A stretch of 60,000 bases of DNA from Diphasiastrum complanatum (lineage: Eukaryota > Streptophyta > Lycopodiopsida > Lycopodiales > Lycopodiaceae), in assembly GCA_029204225.1 (NCBI GenBank), contig CM055108.1, positions 18,821,779 to 18,881,778 of the forward strand. Reading direction: 5' to 3'. The notes under the pieces were generated by a model that saw nothing but the letters and a program-made list of their open reading frames with translations, was not told the DNA's origin and searched no databases. Below, one piece after another: positions 36,145-47,308 of the stretch. The position numbers and the translations under genes are program-made. Each line of letters begins with the position of its first letter. The first letter of the stretch is position 1.

Positions 36145-36708
36145 GTGATGATCATATCGACACACTCAGATTTAACTCTTACTAGAGTTATCACTATGTT
36201 GCTGCAAGATTACAATAGAAGAAGTCAAGACACTTTGTCTACTTCTTCCTCTCAAGCTCTATATGTCAACAAAGGCTCTAAGCGACAGAAGCAGAAAAGC
36301 TCCAAGATGGTTGCAACAGATCAGAAGCTGACTCAAAGTCAAGTACAATCATCAAATCCACAATCGCAGAAGAAGATGTTTTGCAGGTATTGCAAACGCA
36401 ATAACCATGAGATCAAGCATTGTCAAATTTTTCAAGCGAAGAATGCAGCCAAGAAACTTGATCAACAAGCAAACACAGTTTCATCATCTCCCCAAGTCGA
36501 AGTGGATGAAAGCGCATTCATGGTCAAAGACCAAAGCGCATTTTTGGATGATTCACAGTTTCTTGATTCTGGAGCAACTCAACACATGACCAATCAACGT
36601 GAGTTTTTCAACTCCTACACGCCTTACAACACAAAGAAATTTGTTTATCTTGGTGACAGTAGTACTCACACTATTGAAGGTGAAGGTACTGTAAGATTGC
36701 GATTCTAG
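36145..36708 (+). pseudogene. E4 gag C-terminus and protease
   Basis: In phase with the preceding stop. It has a zinc knuckle CRYCKRNNHEIKHC and the protease active site FLDSGATQHMTNQREFF, then VYLGDSSTHTIEGEGTVRL. It ends at another premature TAG. Downstream to 36891 the frame continues with stops (VLYVPKLSTN type). Confidence 0.85.
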
Positions 36709-36891
36709 CATGATCAATTCAAACTACTATCAAAGGTCTTATATGTTCCTAAACTCTCTACAAATATCTTATTAGTAAGTAGCATTATAGATTAAGGTCA
36801 TAAGGTAGAATTCGAATCTGATCAATGCAAAATTATTGATAGGAGTAATAAGATCCTTGCACTCAACAAGAGACAGGGTTATTTATATAGA

Positions 36892-37866
36892 TTGGCACAT
36901 TGTTATTCTGAGTCTAGTCAAGCCTTGAAAACCTCTGTTCTAGTCAATAAAGCATTACTATGGCATCATCACTTAGGACACTTGAATTATGCATCTGTTT
37001 TTAACATGTCCAGACAATCCATGGTTCTTGATCTCGACTATCCTTCTGGTAAGATCGATCTTCTTGTCTGTCATAGTAGCTCCATCTTTGGAAAGCAGGC
37101 TAGTATTCCTTTTAGATCAGACCATAGGCATGCAGGAAAAGGTCTGTTAGATGTTGTTCATACAGATATATGTAGACCTATGCAAACTCCTTCATTGCTA
37201 GATGAAAAGTATTTCATTACTTTTATTGAAAAATTCTCCAGAAGAATAGTTGTTTATTTCATTAAACAGATTTCCGAGGCTTTCATCAAATTTAGACAAT
37301 TCAAAGAGCATGCTGAAAATCAACTTGGCAAACGAATCAAAGCACTAAGGTCAGATAATGGGGGAGAATACATCTCCACCGAATTCAAGGAGTATTGCCT
37401 AACAACGGCATTGAGCATCAATACATTACCTCATATTTGCCTTAGTCAAATGGTCTTGCTGAGAGAAAGAACGGAACCTTAGTTGAATCGGCAAAGTGCA
37501 TGTTATCACATGCGACACATCCGAAGTCCTTCTGGGATGAAGCTGTTTCAACAGCAACCTATATTCAGAACAGATGTCCTACTAAATATCTTTCAGACAA
37601 AATACCATTCGAAGTTTGGACAGGTACCAAACTTTCCTTATCAAACCTACGAGTTTTTTGATGTACTGCTTTTGCGCAGATACCTCGTGATCTTAGAAAG
37701 AAACTCGACCTCCAAAGTATCAAATGTATTTTCATTAGCTACACTACTTCAGATTAAACCTACAAGTTGTTCGATCCCATCGAGTCGAAGATATTCACTA
37801 GCAAGGATGTCATCTTCATCGAAGATCAGTTTCAAGACCTCAAAGAAAAAAGCAGTCCCCATGTAG
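36892..37866 (+). pseudogene. E4 integrase, frameshifted
   Basis: 36892-37482 has LLWHHHLGHLNYASVF (zinc histidines), VVHTDICRPM (first Asp) and RSDNGGEYISTEFKEYC (second Asp). The zinc cysteine pair is damaged (VCHSSSIFGKQ). A frameshift near 37420 moves the glutamate region into another frame, and 37483-37866 is mostly an out-of-frame reading of the C-terminal part. Confidence 0.8.
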
Positions 37867-39458
37867 CCAATCTGTCAGATTCTCCTGACATATTAAACTT
37901 TTCAGTTCCTCGGTTTTCTCATTGAAGGTCCAAGCTCTTCTACTTTTGACGAACAACAAATCAACAACGAATCAGAAGATGATAAGGTTGCATTTTAGCA
38001 ACTACAGTATGATGGAAATGATCAACTTCTTCTATTACCCAGAAGATCTTCAAGAGCAAGCAAACCACCTAACCGGTATATCAACGAGTCTGCAGCCTAC
38101 CTTGTTTAGGAACCGATGTCTGTCCAAGAGGCACTCAGTCAGCCTGATTCAGATCTCTGAAAAGAAGATATGGATAAAGAGTATTCATCTCTTATCAGGA
38201 ATCAGACATGGACAATGGTCAAATTACTTGCTAGCAGAAATGTAGTTGATTGCAAATGGATTTTCAAAGTCAAGTATAATGCAGATGGAAGCATCAACAA
38301 GATAAAGGCATGACTTGTCGCCAGAGGATTTTCTCAAGTATACAACGTCAATTACACTGAGACCTTCAGTCCAGTAGTCAAGCATTCTTCTATTCGACTT
38401 TTGCTATCATTTGCCACTACAACAGATTTGGAAATACATCAGATGGATGTACAGACAGCATATCTCAATGGAGTTATCGAAGAAGACATTTACATGGTGC
38501 AACCCGAAGGTTATATTATCGAGAGTAAACACAATCATGTGTTGTAGACTCCATAAGGCACTATATGGCTTGAAGCAATCTGATCAAGCATGGTTTCAAA
38601 GGATCAATACTTTTCTTATTGATCATGGCTACACACCTAGCTCTTTAGATTCAAATATTTACTTCAAAGTAGTGCAGCAGTCTTTTATCATTATCACTTT
38701 ATACGTGGATGATACATTGCTTTTCAACAACAATACCGATTTGATAAAAGAGGCCAAGACAATGCTATCTTTCGAATTCAACATGACCGATCTGGGCGAA
38801 GCTCGTTTTTGCCCTGGTATACAAATCCACATAGACCGAAAACAAAAGTTGTTCTACATTACACAACAGAGGTACATCTACAACATGTTAGTCAATTGCA
38901 AGTTAGCTCTCTCACCAATGGAACCAGGTCTCAAATTGTCAAAGGACCAGTGTCCCCAAACAATTCATGAGAAGCAGCAGATGCGTGAGTATCCTTACCA
39001 TTTTATTATAGGATCTTTTATGTACGCCATGATCCGTACCAGGCCAGACATAGCTTTTGCAGTCAGCTACCTCAGTCAGTTTATGACTAATCCTGGTGTA
39101 ACACATTGGAAATATCAGAGTCATGAGATATCTTTGAGCTACTATGGACTTTTGCATTTGTTATGGAGTTGTCGACAATGACAAACTCAATTTACTCAGT
39201 CATTACACAGATGCAAGTTGGATAGGAGATGTGTACACTTGTAAATCCACTTTCAGAATTTACATTCTTCTTCAATTTTCAATAGCTCTATCTTCCACTG
39301 AATCAGAGTATATCGCAGCCTCTCAAGTTACAAAGGAAGCAATTTGGTTGAGGAACTCACTCTCAGATATCGGTCTGAATCAATATGCACCAACGACATT
39401 ATTTTGTGACTTGTCCTCAAGTTTGAATCTCAAATTTAACAAAATTCTTAAAGCGTAA
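37867..39458 (+). pseudogene. E4 reverse transcriptase and partial RNase H
   Basis: After a broken linker, the RT is visible from about 38230 (WIFKVKYNADGSINK, LVARGFSQVYNVNYTETF) and in open frame 38411-39181. This has LEIHQMDVQTAYLNG-type sequence, the catalytic IITLYVDDTLLF, and ARFCPGIQIHIDRKQKLFYI. RNase H follows in another frame (39144-39458) with HYTDASWIGD and ALSSTESEYIAASQ, then fades at about 39420. There is no polypurine tract or 3' LTR, so the element is 3'-truncated. Confidence 0.85.
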
Positions 39459-40846
39459 AACTAACAAAACAAAACAATGATCAAACAGTTGAATAGACGA
39501 TTTTGTGATTGAGAGCTATGATTGTTACTTTTTCTTTTTCTTTTGTAATTTGGGGTAAGACTAAAATAGGATAGAAAAATAGCATCCAACTTATTCAAAC
39601 TAAACCCCATATACAAATTTAAGAATTCTTTGCTTATATTTCAAAGAGTCTAACCCATATCTTCTTTGCTTGCAAACCTCAGTTTCTAGCAACATTTCTA
39701 ACTCAAAAAATATGCTTTTCTATCTTTGCCATCTGTCACACAAGTTTAGCACAACCATTGTCATGGCCCTAAATGGATTAATCCATTAGGGGATACCTTG
39801 GAAATAGGGGATGGACCAACGTTGATAATAGTCGAATAGGACCTCGTGGGCTGATGACAACATGCATGTAGTATTGTCATGTGTATTGCATGCATGCCTT
39901 CGATGTGGATGTGCACATACTTACTTTTGCATGGGATCTAGCCATTATGGTAAAGGGTCAATCACATGTAGTAGACATGCATGGGAGGTTGGCATAATCA
40001 ATTGAATTGCTTCCATGTGGATTCTGTGCATGGACAAGTAGGGTGGTCTCTCTACTCTATATATAAACACCCAACATGTGTCTATGGGAGTCATAGATTT
40101 TTTTCCTATGACATCTGTTTTATTTGAAAAATATTTTCTGCCCTTGAGACATTTTCGTGCCCTCAAACAATAGCCAAGTCAACATTGAAATTCTTATGAA
40201 AGCTGCTTATCATTATATTGATTTAAGGCCTCCAAGGTTCCTTTCCTTCACTCAGAATGATAATACCCCATAGAATCATCATTGCTTATGTCAAAAGCCT
40301 CTTTGAATATATCATTATAACCCGTTACTTTCTCTTCATTGCGAAAAGAATCTTCATTAGTAAATCAAGACCCATGAGGTTGAAATGACATTACTAACTT
40401 TACTAAGAAGACAAGCTCAAGTGTGAGAGGAAGGATGAAATTTCTAATCCTATTGCCAAATATTTGAAATAGCTCTTTCTTAAAACATTCTAACATGAAA
40501 GCATAGAAAGGATAGTTGATCCATACAAGTAGCTCAAGTCTTTGGCTAGATAGAGATTTGGCTAGCAATTGAAGATGGAGTTTTGGAGGTTACATGTTAT
40601 GCAAGCACACACATGAACAAAGGACCACAACAACCTGCACATAAGATTTGGATCTTAGCATGTCAAATAACATCACTTAAACATTAGAACAAGCTCTTTT
40701 GCTTTGTGTGTAGAATCAATAAAGTTTAACAATTGATGTCTAAATCCAATAACTTGGTGGATTCGAGATGGGGTTTAATTGGATTGATGTGTGTTATTGT
40801 TGTTGAGATTTCAATGCATTGATCTAAGAGGTAAATCTTTGGATGA
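39459..40846. other. Non-coding, nothing recognised
   Basis: No gene, LTR partner or repeat supported. A TATA-like TCTATATATAAAC occurs near 40055. Confidence 0.4.
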
Positions 40847-42680
40847 TTACATCTGAGAATCGTGCTTGCTAAAGTATCTATATGCATATGAGAATTGTGT
40901 AATGTATTTGATAGACTTAGAGTGCTTGCCCATCATGCAAGCTTCACAAAAAACCAGCTCACTATCAAGTTTTGGCAATCCCTTCACCAATTCTTTGTCA
41001 AACAACAACCTGACACTTGAATAATTCAAATGACCAAAGCTTTTGTACCAAAGTAAACTTTGATTATCCTTCTATGTGACAAAAACTTGTTGGTTCACAA
41101 TGAACTGAAGCTTGCAAAGCTTTCCATATGCCCTAACACTTGTAGCAATCACTTTGAAATTTTTTTTCATATTCTTTAGAAAGAGCTCATCTTTGGATCA
41201 TTTCACTTTCATATTTTTGAAGAAACAAAACGTTTCTAATTACAAAGCTTTGCTAACTTTCAGCCCTCGGCCTGACGAAGATTCACAAACACGAAAGTCA
41301 AGAGACACGAAGCACAAAAGTTTCGCGAACACATGACGAAAAGACACAAACACGAAAGATTCGCGAACGAGAATCTTTGCGGTCCAACACCAGAAAGTCA
41401 GACGATGGAAACGAAACCAACGACGCAACACGAAAAACGTCGCGAAACCTTTTCTGCCCTCACGCTCCAAAGAGCACCAGCAAAGATCATGCAAGTACCT
41501 AGAAGTACAAATATCTGATCTGATGGCATGATGTCAATGAGTACACTCTAGGTCGTGGCTAATCTACCACTCTTGTAATTTCCTGATTAGTTGTAGATGC
41601 TTAATTACTCTAATCTTAAAGTTACATAGAGCGACTATATACTTACTAGATAATACTTGACATATATACAACAACAACAAAAAAAAAAATCAGTCTGATG
41701 CTAGTAAGCAATCAAGACAAAATACAAACAAGAAGTCCGCCTGTGTGCGAGACATGTTCTGTGTAGTGATCCACAAGTCCGCTAGTAAGCGAGACATCCA
41801 CTCGTGAGAAAACTTTATTTCTCTCACGCCAACGCACTACGTGGATCTGCATGCAGTGCTTGAAGAATCAAAGAAACACCCCAATAAATGATCTTGTAGC
41901 CATTGCGCACACGTTAATTTATGATGTATGATCTTGAATGCAAATGTGTCTGCTATTATTCGTGTCTGATTCTCCCATTCATTTCAATTCCGCACATCAG
42001 TTGAATTTGTTGAATGTTGCATTAGTTTATAAACGTAGATCAGCAATACCTGACTACATTCTGGAGGACTGTAGGAGTGATTCAGCTGGCAGTGTCCAGC
42101 GACCACATCTAAACTCCATCCGAATCGCATTGAGTAGTGGTTGCTTCGCTTTCACGACTGTTTTGCGTCTGCGAACCATTTTCTCTTCTCCTCAATATCA
42201 TTATCAGTTTTGCATCCAATTAATAGTAAGTTTTTTGCAAGATTGCGAATGTAAATTGTGTTTAAAAATCTATTTTTCTCTCCTCTATCCAAGTGGATTG
42301 ACATGCTCCAAGGCCTCTTGATCTCAGGTGTTCTATTGTCTCTCAACACCAGTTTGTATCTAGTACTCTCATTCTTGTAAGATGAAAATCAATCCCTATA
42401 AGAAGTCATATGGGGGGATGCACTTGAATTTGCTTCCTAGTCATCATTTCCTAAAGTTGAGTTATTTGAAATAAGTTCACAATGAGCACTCTCATTGGCT
42501 TCTTCTTTATGCACAAGATTATTGACTTGGTGATTACCAATTTTAGCAGAATGTTGATTAGCTCTCCCCTTGCCTCATACACTCTGTGAAAACCTTTTGA
42601 TTTGGCACTCCACTTCAATTTGTCTCGATTTTCCACATTGACAACAACCTTCACGCTTTTGGTTTGCATCCTAAAGTTGC
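40847..42680 (-). pseudogene. Old copia fragment (gag end, protease, GAG-pre-integrase), split by a solo LTR
   Basis: Right part (42680-42178, minus): a degenerate zinc knuckle (CCQCGKSRQIEVEC), a protease region whose DSGAS has decayed to NSSAS before HMTSYRD, then YIRNLAKNLLLIG. Left part (41217-40847): KVIATSVRAYGKLCKLQ, LLWYKSFGHLNYSS and VKGLPKLDSELVFCEACMMG, the integrase zinc site. The protein order runs straight across the inserted LTR 41218-42178, so both parts were one element. It ends abruptly near 40847, without a catalytic core. Confidence 0.8.
41218..42178 (+). mobile_element. Solo LTR related to the E2 LTR, inverted relative to it
   Basis: Starts TGAAGAAACAAAACG and is, along its length, a diverged reverse complement of 16105-17323. 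Shared blocks include CCACAAGTCCGCTAGTAAGC and CTCTCACGCCAACGCACT. It ends about CTGCGAACCA. Flanks are ATTTT on the left (41213-41217) and ATTTT overlapping the right end (42178-42182), a likely 4-5 bp target duplication. It has no internal region. Confidence 0.75.
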
Positions 42681-44115
42681 TTCAATCTACAATTTGAAGA
42701 ATAAATTATACAACCACTACACATATCACACTAATATCATTCTTCTATAAAAAAAAATCACATTACATTAGGAAGGGAGAGAGGAGGAGAACAGATATTT
42801 TGAACATCTTGAAATGGCATTACTTGAATACAAAGCATTGGCACAATATATAGTGAAAGTACCCACACATGAGATTTCAACTTCTCATTGAGCCTCTTGG
42901 GTCTCAACTTAAGATAGAAATTGTCTAAAATATACTACTTAAAGACAAAAATTTTATATTAAGTTGAGGCCTCACCATTTGGTTATACCTCCTATTGTCA
43001 TGAGTTGACTTATATACATACAATGCAATATTTTGATCGGTGAATTTATCTTTATATGATTGGTTTGACATCTTTTAAATATTATGTAGCATTTTCTTGC
43101 TACAAAATGAGTGCTTGTCCCATGACACTTATTGGTTGGATGACTCCAACAACAATTGGTCAATTGATTTTTCAGAGTTTATATATTGTTCTTTCAATTA
43201 GCAAATAAGCTCATTGTATTTTTCCATTATGTGTCTGAAGTTTATTAGCTATCCCCTTGTGGTACAAAGACGTGTGACATACCTTTTAGCCATTTGATTT
43301 TCTACGATTGTATGACTATCTCAATGTATTGAAGATTGGCCATGGTTCAAACAATAGTAGATTCATGCAATTTGGGGGGGGGGGAGTGGCGGGGCGTTCA
43401 TTAGCCACATATCAAAATAATGTCTATTGGTCTTTTATTAAATATAAAAAAATTTATCTTTACTATTCACCTCAACTTTTGTTATTTTCTTATGAATGAA
43501 ATTATGTTGAATGCCATTGTCCAAAGAAATAGAAACAATTCACCGTTGATTATTATTCTTTGAATCTAAAACAATCAAGATTTTTTGACCCATTGAAAGC
43601 TTCACTGAATAATTGCTTATCAACTCCAAATCATCCTCCTCCAAATTTTTGAATGTTTCTTCTTCTTTATTCTAGAGTCAAAATTTATTCAAAATAATAT
43701 TTTTCTTTTTATCGTTCATGGCTTTTTATTCACATTGAAAAAAAAAATTCATTTTTCTAGTATATTTTTTCATTAGAGTCTATAATTATTATTTTGTGCT
43801 TTGAACTAACATTTGACATTTGAATACCAATGTAGTAGAGATCCCAAAATCTATAAAATTGAATTCAATTTAAATTAGTCCACATATTATAAATTTGATG
43901 ATCATAATTTAATTTCATATTTTTTGTTCCTTGAGTACTCATATTCAAATTTTTTTTCATAATGGAATACTTTTATCCATTGATTCAAGGCTGCTAGTTT
44001 TTTTGGATCTAGTTCATGAATCAATTCGATGATTGTTTCATTAGCATCAACTCTTTCAATCAAAAATAAAATAAATTAAACAACAATTGAATGAACGATT
44101 AATTCAATTAACTCT
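42681..44115. other. Non-coding AT-rich sequence
   Basis: No gene recognised. A run of about 11-12 G lies near 43374. Confidence 0.4.
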
Positions 44116-44567
44116 TGTTGAAATTGGTTAGTTTACTTAATATGGTAGACCGGCCCTTCGGTATTCAAGTTTGTTAGCCACGCCGAGAATTATTTCCGGG
44201 TTTGTGACTAATTACCTTGAGAGGACCCAGACACTCTAATTGAGACATATGGAGTAGTGCATGTACATGTGACGGATATAGGCAACTGCATGAAGAGATG
44301 TGACCTATTTATATTGGGTTTAGGGTTTAGGGTTTATGTTTGTGACCTATGAAAGATTGCATGGGTTTGTGCACATGAATCTACTCTCTATATTTTGGGG
44401 TAGGGATTCTCCCGTCGACAACTTGGTTCAGGTTACCAGTTGCTCTCTTCTCCTCTAGCATTCACAAGGCATGGCTCAAAGGCTAGATCCAAGATTGATC
44501 TAGGTTTGGTTGGGAGGTTTTGCTCCTATGTGTCTCCTCTTAGGGGTTTTCCCTAGTAGTCTTTACA
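44116..44567 (+). mobile_element. 5' LTR of a non-coding element E9
   Basis: Ends GTAGTCTTTACA one base before a primer site. A matching start is TGTTGAAATTGGTT at 44116 (TGT..ACA, about 452 bp). It contains three tandem TTTAGGG units (44318-44338). No partner LTR was found, so the start is inferred. Confidence 0.55.
44318..44338 (+). repeat. Plant telomere-type repeat (TTTAGGG)3 inside an LTR
   Basis: Reads GGGTTTAGGGTTTAGGGTTT. The reverse complement matches the telo-box found in some plant promoters. At this length it need not come from a telomere. Confidence 0.85.
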
Positions 44568-44568
44568 T

Positions 44569-44580
44569 TGGTATCAGAGC
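44569..44580 (+). other. Primer-binding site of E9
   Basis: TGGTATCAGAGC, complementary to initiator-Met tRNA, one base after the LTR end. Confidence 0.85.
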
Positions 44581-46000
44581 TCGGCTACGATGCGGTTTTG
44601 GATATGAGTGGAGGACTAATTCTACATTGATTGGAAAGGGAAGCACTTAGATTTTCATCCCGGTTAAGAGCGTTGATTTCTCAAGCAGAGTTTGGAATGG
44701 ATTTGCTAATTCTTGGTGGTTTTTTCAAAGTTGGTGGTAAAGTGCCCTTCTACATGTTCAACTTTTGCCAAAGACGCTAGGAATTAGTTTTGAAATTCAT
44801 TCTTAATTTCCTGGTTAAAGAGGAAGCTTTCAATTGTTGTAGAACAATCTACTATGATAAATTTGGATGTATGTTCCATTGCTAAATTCTACGTGTTTAA
44901 AGTTATCATAACATGCAACCGTCCATAATGCTCTCAATCATTTCATGTTGTATATGTTCATAGATATATCAAATTTAAAGTGATTTATCTAGAATATGGA
45001 CTGCTAGCAATCTGATAATATGATTCCGGTGTGCATGTGGGGGATTAGGGATTTTATACTCAAGTTACTCCTGAGGAATGCATGAATAGAACATTTATTG
45101 GAGATTGCAGTTATAGCTTTTAGCATGAATAGAACATTTATTGGAGGTTGCAGTTATAGCTTTTAGCAGAAACGAGAGCATGGAGCATTTGGGAAATTAA
45201 TTCCCTGAACCTAATTATTCTCTACAATAATGAAATGATGTTCTCTCTGCTTCTGAATAAAACTTGTGTACTTAATGGGAAAGCAGTGGCAAAGATCATC
45301 AACATTAAGAATAATGGTCGCATGCAGCTTGTTGATTCTATGAGGAATAGTAACCTGGGTATGGAACCAAGAAGAAATTCTGATTTGTAGGAAAGGAATA
45401 GTTTCTGACTATCAAAAACTCTGATTTTTTTTCTTTCCTCACATTCGATTGCTTGTATGTGATGTGTTGGCATCACCAGTACCTGTTGTCCCTCTACAAA
45501 CCTGGTATCCATTTTGAATGGTGGTTAATCTTGACTGTGGAAGCCGGATATGGAAGTTTGCGATGTTCCTAACCTGTTGTTTTCCATCCTATTGATCGGT
45601 CCACAGAGTGAGATCTATCATGGATAAGGAAGATAAAGGAATTATTGTTTTCCATCCTATTGATCGGTCCACAGAGTGAGATCTATCATGGATAAGGAAG
45701 ATAAAGGAATTAGGTCGTTGATGAAGAAGTTATCTTCTTTGACAGATGCTTTCCAGTTAGCGGAAAGATCCGATTGCTACTTGCTTTATTCTACTATGTA
45801 TATCATCACCGATTGCTACTTGCTTTCTTTTCTTCTACTATGTAGGGAAGCAGAAGTGAGATGGCCTGTGATTTTTTATTATTCCAGCGATGGGACAATG
45901 ATGGATGGCGCAATCACTGCCCTTTCGTCACCCTGTTTTGAAGCTTTTCTCTCTCTCTCTCTCGCTCTCTCTCTCTCTCGCGCGCGCGCGCGCGATGGGA
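44581..46000 (+). mobile_element. E9 internal region, no gag or pol seen, with three tandem duplications
   Basis: No retrotransposon domain is recognisable. A frame at 45676-46086 (MDKEDKGIRSLMKKLSSLTD) has no family I know and runs into a microsatellite. Three local direct duplications occur: 43 bp at 45080/45123, 68 bp at 45577/45645 and about 39 bp at 45770/45809. The right end of the element is not identified. Confidence 0.45.
45951..45994. repeat. (CT)n followed by (CG)n microsatellite
   Basis: CT repeats with one interruption pass into GCGCGCGCGCGCGC. The alternating CG run is unusual in methylated plant DNA, where CG decays. Confidence 0.9.
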
Positions 46001-46621
46001 GGCCGTTGTGGAGAAGCTTTCAGAAGCCTGTTTGGGTGGCCCGGCTATTAGGGTTTGGTTTTTTTATTCTTGTAAACTTTTTTTAAGGGTTTGAGGATGA
46101 GGGGGGTTGCATGCCTTTAGGGTTTGGTGTATGGCTTTTTGCTTTCTTGGAAAAGACTTTGCATGGGTTTTTATTTTTGGTTATCTTAATAAACCCTTAA
46201 GGGGTTTAAAATACCTTGAATTGTTTTGCATGCGATGAGAGTCTATGATTGGTCATGGGTATTTCATCGTCGGCTACTTTTTTAATAATGGCATGGGAAA
46301 TAATTACGTCCAGTCATGGATAACCATAAGTAAAACTTATATATTCATTCAGGAAGACGATTTTGGAAAATTTGACTGGATTAATGGGTGAGAATGAATT
46401 ATGATTCTCTAAGCCATAACCAAGGATGGGTGTGTCGACATAAAATTTTGCTATCCTAACAGACCGTCTATGAATTTGGTTCATAGATTTAGGATTGATG
46501 GCAAGATATTCGTTCCTCATGGGTTACCTTTCCCAAGCTGGTATCCGGTTTGAGGAAATTTAATTTTTTTGGTATTGTGCTTGATTCCGACATAGGGATG
46601 ATCAGTACCACGAGCTCCCAC
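46001..46621. other. Non-coding flank of E5
   Basis: No gene seen. It ends in TTATT (46622-46626), the target duplication of E5. Confidence 0.5.
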
Positions 46622-46626
46622 TTATT

Positions 46627-47308
46627 TGTAAAAATTACAGCAAATAAGGATCCTAAAACACTTGAAATGATGAGGGAAACAATAGATTATGATTTCATAA
46701 GATTAGCACAAGTTGAACCATCAAAATCCATCAAAAATCTATGCTTGAACCTCACTAAATGGCCCAAATCCTTGAAGAAGGCTTCACACGTGTGAAAGTA
46801 CGGCCTCCCACAGTATGAGTACTGTACACCAGACCTACATTCAATCCTATAATCATTAGTAATCACAAGTACTCAAACAATTATGAACATAGAGAGCAAT
46901 TGCACCATTATGAGAAAAAAAACATGAAATTGCTTGATTGATTTTGGTGAGATATCATCACCTATATATACATGATCCATCACGGTTTTGGGCAGGTATG
47001 AGTAGCCCTAAACCTATCCCTAATGCTAATTTTGGTGGATCTTTCATCCCTACCAAGTTAGGGTTGGAATCTTGGAGATCCCTCAACAATGCAAAAATTA
47101 CCAAAAATAGCTCCTATTTTTTCTCCCTTGTATCTAAGCATAATTTGGACTCATTCCAAAGGTTCTAACACTTAGGTCTACTTGAGAACATCCTTATGAA
47201 TGGAATCCTATGCTATTTGGCACGTGTGACAAGCCACATCATGACCATCTAACTATTTACAAGTCATATGACCAAAACTAGTCAAGCTAGAATTGTGAAT
47301 TTTTAACA
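46627..47308 (-). repeat. 3' LTR of E5
   Basis: Direct-repeat partner of 50943-51624. Contains the palindrome TTCACACGTGTGAA at 46783 and a TATATATA box near 46965. The minus-strand terminus TGTTAA also supplies the stop codon of the pol frame. Confidence 0.95.

Noticed and set aside
43374-43385. G-run as a G-quadruplex regulatory element
   Set aside because: A single homopolymer run of about 11-12 G without spaced G-tracts and without a nearby gene. It may also be a sequencing artefact.
46938-47168. Identical 76-codon frames at 46938-47168 and 51254-51484 that could be taken as a duplicated gene
   Set aside because: Both lie within the two LTRs of E5 and are identical because the LTRs are. 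They run opposite to the element and have no domain.
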